DNA of 64,000 nt from Kalaharituber pfeilii (Eukaryota > Ascomycota > Pezizomycetes > Pezizales > Pezizaceae), in the NCBI GenBank assembly GCA_015179045.1, contig WHUZ01000042.1, forward strand, positions 62,001 through 126,000, written 5' to 3'. The notes beneath the pieces were generated by a model. The model saw nothing but the letters and a program-made list of their open reading frames with translations, was not told the DNA's origin and did no database searches. A program made the translations under genes and the position numbers. The first letter of the stretch is position 1, and each line of letters starts with the position of its first letter. Below are positions 30,550-39,475 of the stretch, in pieces.

Positions 30550-31050
30550 TTACCAAGCGCCCGGGGCAATCGGTGCCTTCTTTGGTTCATCGCTCCAGTT
30601 GTCGCTCTTTCCATCCAAATACCCTTTCACTTTCATCTCCTCCCCTGAAAAGTCCACCCCCTTGATCGTTCCTGCGTTAAGGAACAGCAACTCCTTTGTT
30701 CCACTGTCATCCGGTACTGACCCCTTCATATGTGTTGTCACGCCGCAAGTTTTGCAAAAATAATGGTGGACCACCTTTTTGTTGAATATGTAGTCGCCAA
30801 CATTGTTTGCAAAGTCGGGAGAGGAGGGGGGTGGTGTGAGAACGGTGAACTTGGCAATGGCGTCAGCGCCCCAAACCCCGAGGGAGAGGAAGTTGGTTTT
30901 GTGGCAAATGCTGCAATTGCATTTGCTGAGAGCCCAGGTCTTCGGGTCCGCAGGGAGAGAAACGGAGTAGGTGAGAAGGCCACAGTGGCAAGAACCAGTA
31001 TACTCCTTCTGGGGCAAAGAAGCAAATCCATGCATGTACTCGTCACACAT
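30550..31050 (-). CDS. GFA/CENP-V domain protein (S-hydroxymethyl-glutathione type)
   Basis: This 166-residue single exon has the full zinc pattern of the GFA family: GSCHCG near residue 19, CNCSICHK near 44, and HHYFCKTCGV near 95. Two Zn ions are bound by C-x-C, C-x-C-x2-C and C-x2-C cysteines. The family includes glutathione-dependent formaldehyde-activating enzymes and CENP-V; in fungi most members are of unknown substrate and lie in the cytosol. Length agrees with the family. The start ATG at 31050 places the first domain strand about 16 residues in; an upstream exon cannot be excluded. Neighbours are LINE debris, so context tells nothing. Confidence 0.85.
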   Translation of the reverse strand: MCDEYMHGFASLPQKEYTGSCHCGLLTYSVSLPADPKTWALSKCNCSICHKTNFLSLGVWGADAIAKFTVLTPPPSSPDFANNVGDYIFNKKVVHHYFCKTCGVTTHMKGSVPDDSGTKELLFLNAGTIKGVDFSGEEMKVKGYLDGKSDNWSDEPKKAPIAPGAW

Positions 31051-32105
31051 TTTGTGGGCTCGAGATGGGGCAACGGCTCCTGTAATTGGGGCTGGGTGTT
31101 AAGTAGAGGGTATTAGGACTTTGTTATGTGGAGGGAGCTGCTGACGAGGAACTGGGAACAATTGGCAAGAAGGGGTCAAATGGCTACCCTGATATATAGT
31201 TCTGAATGTTCATACCACCAATGTAGACAGCCTGCCGCGCAATGGGTCGGATGAATTTTGCTCCCCTTTAGCTCGAGATCTCATGGCGGCTTGCGCTAAG
31301 ACTGTCGTCGCAGCTCAAGTGTGGAGGGCCTAAAGCAGATTACTACCTCAAGGGTAGATGGAATATTGTTGCAGGCGCCTCACTCCGGAGCAATGCATTT
31401 ACCACCTCCGTTGATGAGGCGAATTTCTTTCTCAGTATTGGCGGTAGCAGAGGTAAGACAAGTTAGTTGTGCTGTTCAGCCGGTGTCACTCTGCGTGCGT
31501 TTGCAAATTCATTCCGTGCGTGCACGGAATACTTTCCCGTTCACATGCGTGTAGCTCCGCGTTGGTGTAACGCGTAAAGTAATCTAAGAATGGCTACACG
31601 CGACGCGTTGCGGGGTAAGCTAGGGCGCTGGAGCACTAGTACCCATTAAGCACTCAAAGTTAGCAAACTACTCTATTTCACGGTACACCACCATCTAACG
31701 AACGTTTTCTTTTCCACCAAACTTGCACACTCCAGAGAGTTATGGGTTCATCAGGAAGGCACCAGGTGTAACACTGGCTTGCTCGCCGACTAATGCCTGT
31801 CCCCTGCGTCCTGGCCCCACCTTCTGCTCTTTCGCTTGACAATTCAGCGCCGCTGCATGCGGAGAATTTCTACAAAAAAAATGCCTTAGACATCGGATAA
31901 CTTGAGTTAGGCTCCTTACAGTTTGTATATTCTGGGCTCTATAGTTTCTCTCAGCTGAAATACAAATACTAATGTAGTAATAGAATAGTACTGCAGGTCA
32001 AGATAGGCCATCTTAGCAAAAAATAACAGCTAGCTTAATCTGCTTCTAGAAAGGTACAAATGTATAAATAAATACTCCGGAGAATGATATTAAGAAAAAA
32101 AAAAA
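31051..32105. other. Intergenic, no gene seen
   Basis: No gene is supported. Short frames (31321-31554) have no signature. Confidence 0.45.
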
Positions 32106-32215
32106 AATTATTATATATATATATATACATTATCAGTACTCGCATGCCGCCCTAATGGCTATGGCGAGGTTAAATACAAAATACGAAATCGAAATACAAA
32201 ATAACGAGATAAATG
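32106..32215 (-). mobile_element. LINE A 3' tail, truncated
   Basis: The complement of the tail is clear (CAGTACTCGCATGCCGCCCT, then GGCTATGGCGAGG), in minus orientation. The poly-T side has become an AT repeat (TATATATATATATA). Confidence 0.6.
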
Positions 32216-33079
32216 CAGAATAATTTGATCTTCTCCCCGGCTGAAATTTCAAATATAATAATGTGGTAACTGCAATCATTTAGCAACTAACCCGTTCTAT
32301 GATATTAGTTTGTGTAGTGACAAAAGGTCAATACATTGTTGTACGAACACACTTGTTCTGAATGACCTGGGCATGACTGCTGCCGGGACCAGTAGTGACT
32401 GGAACGTTAGTTACGAGTGGCCCGGCACATTAATGCATCTAAAAACAATTAATCCAAGAGATATTTATTGTATAACTTAGAATTTTGCTTCAATAATATA
32501 CTTGTAGTACACTAGAACATAACTATAAGAATTTTCCTGAGATATGGCTCTCGTCACATGATACTAGTCGTGCCAGTGCCTCCGAGAGGTTGTAGATGTG
32601 TGTGGATCATCATGAGTAGCCTGGTCGGCATGAATGCAAGAGGGAGATTTGATCACCATGTACGATAGGAAATCTCAACTTTGGGGGAGCATATATATCT
32701 CAATTCAAATTCTGTCGTCATCCATCTTTTTCTTTCTTTTTTTAAATATCTGTCGTCATCCATCGAAGTACAAAGATTCAAAACCTCCTAGGAAGCTTTC
32801 TTCTTGTCCGGAATAAATGACCTGGGACATTGAAACTAACTGAGACGAAAAAGCAATCATATACACATAATGGTGGCATGGAGCTGCGGCGCCGATAAAC
32901 AGCCTAAGTCTAAATCTGCTTGCGACAATTTTCTTGACAACAAAATTACCCTGAGTGCAACATTTCCTGATCTTAATGCAGACCATCAAGAAAAAATCAC
33001 TTTTACTTTTTTATTCTATGTACACTTAAGCCAATGGGAGTTCTTCAAGCTCGCTACCAACAAGGGACTCGTCAAAGAG
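32216..33079. other. Intergenic, 3' of the repeat-protein gene
   Basis: AT-rich. A short direct repeat (CTGTCGTCATCCATC, near 32712 and 32749) surrounds a T-rich tract. No gene seen. Confidence 0.45.
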
Positions 33080-36000
33080 TTACTCGTCATCAGAGAAGCA
33101 GGGGATGGCGCCAAAGTCACCAGCATGGAAGCCCTGATCAAGCAACTGGATGTCGCTCTCTTTTTGCTGGATTGTCACGCCTTTATCAGCATCGTCATAA
33201 TGGTCATTACCGGTGGTAGTACCGGTAGCGCTGGCGACCGCAGTTACGGTGTTGTCGTCGTCGCCGTCGTACGAGCGGCGGAAGACGCTGTAGCTGTTTC
33301 GGTGATTGTTGGAATTGCCCGCGTCGGCATCGGAAGAGCCGGCGACTGCCGTCACGGAGTTGGAGGTGGGGACAAGCTCAGGGCCACTAGAGTAGCAGGT
33401 GGGCTCGTAACACTCTTCGTAACACTCTTTCTCGCACTTGGGCTTCCTGGTCTTCTCGGATTGCTCTTGGGACTGGGATTGGGAGATGTCGATGTTGATG
33501 TTGTTCTTGTCGGTGGCACTCGCAGTCGCGGTGCTAGGAGCGTCCACGTTGTTGACGTTTTTATTGGTACTGCTGTTGGCGTCCTCGTTGGCGGCGAGGG
33601 CGCCTCTGAAGCCAGGGAGGCCGCTGTACCCGACACCGTCGTACAAGCTGCCATACCCGTAGTCGTTGATAAGAGTGGTACCGTCATAACCGAAGCTGGG
33701 GATGCCGTATGCTGGAGCGCCATAGGCTGGGGCACTATAGACTGGAGTTCCGTAGCTGGGTACACTGTAGTCGGCAGCGGGGAGACCATAGCTTGGGTAT
33801 CCGGCATTGACGGCTTTGTTGACAGTGTTGTAGCTTCCAACATCATTCTTAGAAGCGATCTCGTTCTCACTTGCAATTTCATTGCCGCTGGCAACCTCAA
33901 CCTCAATTGGTGCGTTGCTGACTCCCGCTTCGGAATTCAAGTCTCCACCCGCAACCTCTTGGACACCTCCCTGATTGTTGTTGTTCGCAATGGACGCGGA
34001 CAATCCGATGTCATCAGTGCCGGTCTCGTACTGCATGCCTCTGGAGCCGCGACGCCTGAGGCCGTGGATCTTGCCGCCGACCCTGAAGTTACCGTTGTTG
34101 AAGCCGCCGCGGCCGGTTAGCTCGTTACCGTGATTATAGGTCGATGCGGGTACAACGTACTCCTCCCTGCCTTGGTCCTGCGACTGGTTTGTCGTGTAGC
34201 TCGTGGCGGGATTGCCGCGGCTCAGCTGGTTCGGGATATTGGCGATGTTGTTGTTGCTGTAGGGCTTGAAGGTGTTGCTCTGCGGGGCTCCGCGCTTGTT
34301 TTCCGGGTTGTGATACAATTTGCCGTCCTCATGGAGTTCCTCCTGGATCTTGTGATCTTTGTCGTGCTTGTAGTTCATGGCCTCATGGAGTTCCTCATTC
34401 GAGGAGGAAGCCTTGTCGTGGTTAATGTGATTCACGGGTTGATTGCCACGTTTCTCGAGGTAGCCACGGCCAAAGTGGTGGTCGTCATCGTGGACTTTGT
34501 TGGCGATGTTGTTGTTGCTGTAGGGCTTGAAGGTGTTGCTCTGCGGGGCTCCGCGCTTGTTTTCCGGGTTGTGATACACTTTGCCGTCCTCATGGAGTTC
34601 CTCCTGGATCTTGTGATCCTTGTCGTGGATGTAGTTCATGGCCTCATGGAGTTCCTCATTCGAGGAGGAAGCCTTGTCGTGGTTAATGTGATTCACGGGT
34701 TGATTCCCACGTTTCTCGAGGTAGCCATGGCCAAAGTGGTGGTCGTCATCGTCAAAGTCCACGTTTACATTCACATTGTCATTGTCATTGTCATTTTTGT
34801 TGACGTTGTTGTTGATATTCTTGTTGTTGTCATGGTTTCTGTTCTTGTCATGCTTGTCGTTCTTGTCATGCTTTTTCTTCTTGTCATGGTCCTTGTCGTT
34901 ATTATTTTGTTTGATGGACTGGACAATGTTTTGGCCCGGGAACGAATAGCCACGCTTGTAGTGGTGGTCATCATCATCAGAGTCCACATCTACATTCACA
35001 TTGTCATTCTCATTGTCGTTCTTGTTGGCGTTGTTGTTGATATTCTTGTTGTTGTCATGGTTTTTGTTCTTGTCGTTCTTGCCATGCTTGTCGTTCTTGT
35101 CGTGCTTGTCATACTTGTCGTTCTTGTCATGCTTGTCGTTCTTGTCATGCTTGTCGTGCTTGTCGTGCTTGTCATGCTTGTCGTGCTTGTCATACTTGTC
35201 GTTCTTGTCATGCTTGTCATGCTTGTCGTTCTTGTCATGCTTGTCGTTCTTGTCGTGCTTGTCATGCTTGTCGTACTTGTCATGCTTGTCATTCTTGTCG
35301 TTCTTGTCATGCTTGTCATGCTTGTCGTACTTGTCATACTTGTCGTTCTTGTCATGCTTGTCGTGCTTGTCGTTCTTGTCGTGCTTGTCATGCTTGTCGT
35401 GCTTGTCATACTTGTCGTTCTTGTCATGCTTGTCGTTCTTGTCATGCTTGTCGTGCTTGTCATACTTGTCGTTCTTGTCATGCTTGTCGTGCTTGTCGTT
35501 CTTGTCGTGCTTGTCATGCTTGTCGTACTTGTCATACTTGTCGTTCTTGTCATGCTTGTCATGCTTGTCGTTCTTGTCATGCTTGTCGTTCTTGTCGTGC
35601 TTGTCGTTCTTGTCATGCTTGCCATAGTAGCTGCGCTTGTACCAGTGGTGATCGTCATCATCAGAGTCCACATCTACATTCACATTGTGATTGTCATTGT
35701 CGTTCTTGTTGACGTTGTTGTTGATATTCTTGTTGTTGTCATGGTTTTTGTTCTTGTCATGTTTGCCATGCTTGTCGTTCTTGTCATGCTTGTCGTTCTT
35801 GTCTACATTCACATTGACATTGTCATTGTCATTCTTGCTGAAGTTGTTGTTGATATTCTTGGCGTTCTTGTCATGCTTGTCGTTCTTGTCGTGCTTGTCG
35901 TTCTTGTCATGCTTGTCGTTCTTGTCATGTTTGTCGTGCTTGTCATGCTTGTCGTTCTTGTCGTGCTTGTCGTTCTTGTCATGCTTGTCGTTCTTGTCAT

Positions 36001-37939
36001 GTTTGTCGTTCTTGTCATGTTTGTCGTTCTTGTCATGCTTGCCGTGCTTGTCATGCTTGCCATAGTAGCTGCGCTTGTACCAGTGGTGATCGTCATCATC
36101 AGAGTCCACATCTACATTCACGTTGTCATTGTGATTGTCGTTCTTGTTGAAGTTGTTGTTGATATTCTTGTTCTTGTCATGGTTTTTGTTCTTGCCATGC
36201 TTGTCGTTCTTGTCATGCTTGTCGTTCTTGTCTACGTTCACATTGACATTGTCATTGTCATTCTTGTTGACGTTGTTGTTGTTGTTGATATTCTTGTCGT
36301 TCTTGTCATGTTTGTCGTTCTTGTCATGCTTGCCGTGCTTGTCATGCTTGCCATAGTAGCTGCGCTTGTACCAGTGGTGATCGTCATCATCAGAGTCCAC
36401 ATCTACATTCACATTGTCATTGTCATTGTCGTTCTTGTTGAGGTTGTTGTTGATATTCTTGTTCTTGTCATCGTTTCTGTTCTTGTCATGTTTGTCGTTC
36501 TTGTCATGCTTATCGTGCTTGTCATGTTTGTCGTTCTTGTCATGCTTGTCGTTCTTGTCATGCTTGTCATGCTTGTCGTGCTTGTCATGCTTGTCGTGCT
36601 TGTCGTGCTTGTCATGCTTTTTGTTCTTGTCATGGTCCTTGTCGTTTTGTTTGATGGACTGGACAATGTTTTGGTCCGGGAATTGGTCCGGGAACCAATA
36701 GCCGCGCTTGTAGTGGTGGTCGTCATCATCATCAGAGTCCACGTTTACATTCACATTGTCATTGTCATTGTCGTTCTTGTTGACGTTGTTGTTGATATTC
36801 TTGTTGTTGTCATGGTTTTTGTTCTTGTTGTTCTTGTCATGCTTGTCGTTCTTGTCGTGCTTGTTGCTCTTGTCATGCTTTTTGTTCTTGTCATGGTCCT
36901 TGTCGTTTTGTTTGATGGACTGGACAATGGTTTGGTCATATTGGTCCGGGAACCAATAGCTGCGCTTGTAGTGGTGGTCATCATCATCAGAGTCCACATC
37001 TACATTCACATTGTGATTGTCATTCTGATTCTGGTTGGCATTGTTGTTGATATTCTTGTTGTCATCGTTTTTGTTCTTGTTGTTCTTGTCATGCTTGTCA
37101 TGCTTGTCGTTCTTGTCGTTCTTGTCATGTTTGTCGTTCTTGTCATGCTTGTCATGCTTGTCATGTTTGTCGTACTTGTCGTTCTTGTCGTTCTTGTCGT
37201 TCTTGTCATGTTTGTCGTTCTTGTCATGCTTGTCATGCTTGTCATGTTTGTCGTACTTGTCGTTCTTGTCGTTCTTGTCGTTCTTGTCATGTTTGTCGTT
37301 CTTGTCATGCTTGTCATGCTTGTCATGTTTGTCGTACTTGTCGTTCTTGTCGTTCTTGTCATGCTTGTCATGCTTGTCATACTTGTCATACTTGTCGTTC
37401 TTGTCGTTCTTGTCATGCTTGTCATGTTTGTCGTACTTGTCATGCTTGTCATGTTTGTCGTACTTGTCATGCTTGTCATGTTTGTCGTTCTTGTCATGCT
37501 TGTCATGTTTGTCGTTCTTGTCATGCTTGTCATGCTTGTCATGTTTGTCGTTCTTGTCATGCTTGTCATGCTTGTCATATTTGTCGTTCTTGTCATGCTT
37601 GTCATGCTTGTCATATTTGTCGTTCTTGTCATGCTTGTCATGCTTATCGTCCTTGTCATACTTATCGTTCTTGTCATGCTTATAGTGGCCGTAGCCACGC
37701 TTGCGGTGCTGCTCGCGCTTGGCCTTGGCTGCGTAGCTGAGTGCAGCGGAATCGCCGCTCGAGTAGCACAACCCATGGACGTCGGCGGCGTGTTCGCCTT
37801 GGTCGACCTCTTGTGCGGATTTTTCGCCCTGGATGATGGTCACCGGCTGCTCTGCTGCACCGGCCCAGAACTGAGGGGCGGCGAAGGCGGTGCCCGCGAG
37901 GGCGAGCAGAGCGGCGGTGAGGGTGGTGGAGAATTGCAT
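33080..37939 (-). CDS. Giant secreted Lys/Asp/His repeat protein, Kex2-type
   Basis: Single exon, 1,619 residues. A signal peptide (MQFSTTLTAALLALAGTAFA) is followed by a mature start APQFW. Most of the protein is KHDKNDKHDK-type repeats interspersed with cassettes of the form NINNN-x-NKNDNDN-x-NVNVDVDSDDDDHH ending in YKRSYW or YKRSYYG. The KR pairs recur at every cassette and fit cleavage by the Golgi protease Kex2, which would release many similar peptides. The His/Asp clusters could bind metal. Near the C-terminus an ~80-residue block with LEKRGNQPVNHINHD and ENKRGAPQSN occurs twice, then a Gly/Tyr/Pro-rich region and a Cys block (CEKECYEECYEPTC). Cell-wall, peptide-precursor or metal-binding roles are all possible. 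A TATATAAT box stands ~190 bp upstream. The antisense strand is also open by repeat composition. Confidence 0.8.
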   Translation of the reverse strand: MQFSTTLTAALLALAGTAFAAPQFWAGAAEQPVTIIQGEKSAQEVDQGEHAADVHGLCYSSGDSAALSYAAKAKREQHRKRGYGHYKHDKNDKYDKDDKHDKHDKNDKYDKHDKHDKNDKYDKHDKHDKNDKHDKHDKHDKNDKHDKHDKNDKHDKHDKYDKHDKHDKYDKHDKHDKNDKNDKYDKYDKHDKHDKNDKNDKYDKHDKHDKHDKNDKHDKNDKNDKNDKYDKHDKHDKHDKNDKHDKNDKNDKNDKYDKHDKHDKHDKNDKHDKNDKNDKHDKHDKNNKNKNDDNKNINNNANQNQNDNHNVNVDVDSDDDDHHYKRSYWFPDQYDQTIVQSIKQNDKDHDKNKKHDKSNKHDKNDKHDKNNKNKNHDNNKNINNNVNKNDNDNDNVNVNVDSDDDDDHHYKRGYWFPDQFPDQNIVQSIKQNDKDHDKNKKHDKHDKHDKHDKHDKHDKHDKNDKHDKNDKHDKHDKHDKNDKHDKNRNDDKNKNINNNLNKNDNDNDNVNVDVDSDDDDHHWYKRSYYGKHDKHGKHDKNDKHDKNDKNINNNNNVNKNDNDNVNVNVDKNDKHDKNDKHGKNKNHDKNKNINNNFNKNDNHNDNVNVDVDSDDDDHHWYKRSYYGKHDKHGKHDKNDKHDKNDKHDKNDKHDKNDKHDKNDKHDKHDKHDKNDKHDKNDKHDKNDKHDKNAKNINNNFSKNDNDNVNVNVDKNDKHDKNDKHGKHDKNKNHDNNKNINNNVNKNDNDNHNVNVDVDSDDDDHHWYKRSYYGKHDKNDKHDKNDKHDKNDKHDKHDKNDKYDKYDKHDKHDKNDKHDKHDKNDKYDKHDKHDKNDKHDKNDKYDKHDKHDKHDKNDKHDKHDKNDKYDKYDKHDKHDKNDKNDKHDKYDKHDKHDKNDKHDKNDKHDKHDKNDKYDKHDKHDKHDKHDKHDKNDKHDKNDKYDKHDKNDKHGKNDKNKNHDNNKNINNNANKNDNENDNVNVDVDSDDDDHHYKRGYSFPGQNIVQSIKQNNNDKDHDKKKKHDKNDKHDKNRNHDNNKNINNNVNKNDNDNDNVNVNVDFDDDDHHFGHGYLEKRGNQPVNHINHDKASSSNEELHEAMNYIHDKDHKIQEELHEDGKVYHNPENKRGAPQSNTFKPYSNNNIANKVHDDDHHFGRGYLEKRGNQPVNHINHDKASSSNEELHEAMNYKHDKDHKIQEELHEDGKLYHNPENKRGAPQSNTFKPYSNNNIANIPNQLSRGNPATSYTTNQSQDQGREEYVVPASTYNHGNELTGRGGFNNGNFRVGGKIHGLRRRGSRGMQYETGTDDIGLSASIANNNNQGGVQEVAGGDLNSEAGVSNAPIEVEVASGNEIASENEIASKNDVGSYNTVNKAVNAGYPSYGLPAADYSVPSYGTPVYSAPAYGAPAYGIPSFGYDGTTLINDYGYGSLYDGVGYSGLPGFRGALAANEDANSSTNKNVNNVDAPSTATASATDKNNINIDISQSQSQEQSEKTRKPKCEKECYEECYEPTCYSSGPELVPTSNSVTAVAGSSDADAGNSNNHRNSYSVFRRSYDGDDDNTVTAVASATGTTTGNDHYDDADKGVTIQQKESDIQLLDQGFHAGDFGAIPCFSDDE
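34258..34745. repeat. ~240-bp direct duplication in repeat protein
   Basis: The block encoding the two KR-flanked segments (GNQPVNHINHDKASS...PENKRGAPQSN) is present twice, beginning near 34258 and 34512, with few differences, indicating a recent in-frame duplication. Confidence 0.75.
34780..37680. repeat. Minisatellite coding the KHDK/KNDK repeats
   Basis: Imperfect tandem units of about 12-24 bp built from CTTGTCATG, CTTGTCGTT and CTTGTCATA (plus strand). They are grouped in larger cassettes of a few hundred bp separated by the DSDDDDHH/KR-coding segments. Length polymorphism is expected. Confidence 0.85.
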
Positions 37940-38130
37940 AGTGATCAGTGCTCAGTGAAAGAGAGAAGGTGAAGGGGATTTAGAAAAGAATGTGTCAAAT
38001 CGAATGAATGTGAGACGGAAATCCTGTTTGGCTGGGACAGCAAGTGTATCTGTTTCTCCTAAGGTGTGATAGAATGAAGGAGGAACGATAGTGCTTGGAT
38101 TGGAAACTAAATCGGGGTGGTGTCAAGGAC

Positions 38131-38139
38131 ATTATATAC
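38131..38139 (-). promoter_or_regulatory. Candidate TATA box of repeat-protein gene
   Basis: On the minus strand GGTATATAATG lies about 190 bp before the start codon at 37939. Position and sequence only. Confidence 0.4.
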
Positions 38140-38160
38140 CTGATTCATTCTTATGTTATT

Positions 38161-38215
38161 CTTTTTTTTATATTATTGATCGCGTGCTGCAGTATGGGCC
38201 ATTGCGATTTTCGAG
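38161..38215 (-). mobile_element. LINE A 3' tail, decayed
   Basis: T-rich run followed by ATTATTGATCGCGTGCTGCA and GGGCCATTGCGA, the diverged complement of the LINE A tail. It lies just upstream of the TATA box of the repeat-protein gene. Confidence 0.5.
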
Positions 38216-39128
38216 CATCATTGAGAGCCAGTATAACGGACAGAACGTCAGGGCAAACATGTTATACGCGTAAGGTTTGCTCATCCCAGATTTGGGTTCG
38301 TGGAGTTCAGTTGGACATAGTCCCCAGACTGTGTTTGAAAGCTTGTGCTTTTCGACCTGGACAAAGACCTCGGAACAGTTCCTAGCTATACTCGAACTAC
38401 CATAACTCTGGACTCAAGCTCGAATGGAGCGTCCCTAAGTCGCTAACTACCTACAGGTCCTTGAGTTCACGCAACCTCTATTGTCTCTGCGACCTATTGT
38501 GTAATTCACGCACCATTAATTTGGCTCGTGATGATTGGTAAATTACACACTCCTTGCTACCTCGGACGTGGTGCAGTCAGTATCCAGGATATATCTCCGT
38601 CCACACCAGCCAAAGCTTGGGAAGCTGTTGCGTCCATACTCTTTACACACAGAGTTTTATTAGGAGTAATCACCCTCCTAATTGGCCTTCTCAACGATGA
38701 TCTATCCTTCCTCCCTCTCCGGTGACACATCAAACTCATGAATCACGAGCAGCGTATGGTGAATGTGATCATGGAAGCCCCACAGCAGTATCGCCTGGTC
38801 AAGAAGGTAAAGTTACTTAGTTTACTCAACAAGAAATGTTGAAGAAATACCCGCAACAGGAAAGCTCTCAAGCCACTAGTGCCCACATAGAATAATACGT
38901 ATCACAATCTCTGAAATATCCCTAGCTCGGCGGTTTTAAGCTCGGTACCTGAATCACACGCCAGGGACTGTGAATTCAAAAGCTAGTTAATAAAATAAGC
39001 GGAAGGTTAATGTTTCAAACGCCAAAGAGGGTTCCCGTTCAGGTTTACATAATATGTATAATAAGTGGGGTGTAAGGTTGTCACTGTGAAAATTGCTTAA
39101 AGATAATAGGATTAGAGATGGCAGCTAG
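38216..39128. other. Intergenic, no gene seen
   Basis: No gene or repeat recognised. It ends at the copia target site. Confidence 0.45.
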
Positions 39129-39133
39129 CTACG

Positions 39134-39409
39134 TTTAAGAATTACGAGGCTATGTGTGGAGGAATGGTTGCGTCTGCGTGATAAATCAACAGGTAAAATT
39201 CAGCGTATATGAAAGCTTGCTAAGTACACGATTTCTAGCTCTGCTCTGGCGAAAACAATAAACACATAGGAAATTCGTCCCTTATATCCTGCTCCTTTTA
39301 CCATAAACCGGCCGTTTTGGGACCCTTGTTTCTCCTCTATCCATAAAGGGGCCGTTTCGGGCTTAGACCATAATAATCCCTACAGCGAGAGTACAACGTG
39401 ATTCCTACA
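39134..39409 (-). repeat. Copia 3' LTR
   Basis: 276 bp. Contains a direct pair GGCCGTTTTGGG / GGGCCGTTTCGGG near the upstream (coding strand) end. Confidence 0.92.
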
Positions 39410-39420
39410 GCCTCCCTTAC
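39410..39420 (-). other. Polypurine tract of copia element
   Basis: On the minus strand GTAAGGGAGGC lies directly before the 3' LTR start TGTAGG, the expected plus-strand primer position. Confidence 0.65.
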
Positions 39421-39475
39421 TCGAGCATTTGATCCCACCAGCCAGCACCTTCATGGGTATCCGAGCCGATACTTC

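Noticed and set aside
34130..37972. 1,280-codon open frame on the plus strand rich in Val/Leu (VLVMLVVLV repeats)
   Set aside because: It is the antisense of the KHDK-coding minisatellite. Repeat composition keeps several frames open on both strands. The minus-strand frame has a signal peptide, KR sites and sensible ends; this one has none.
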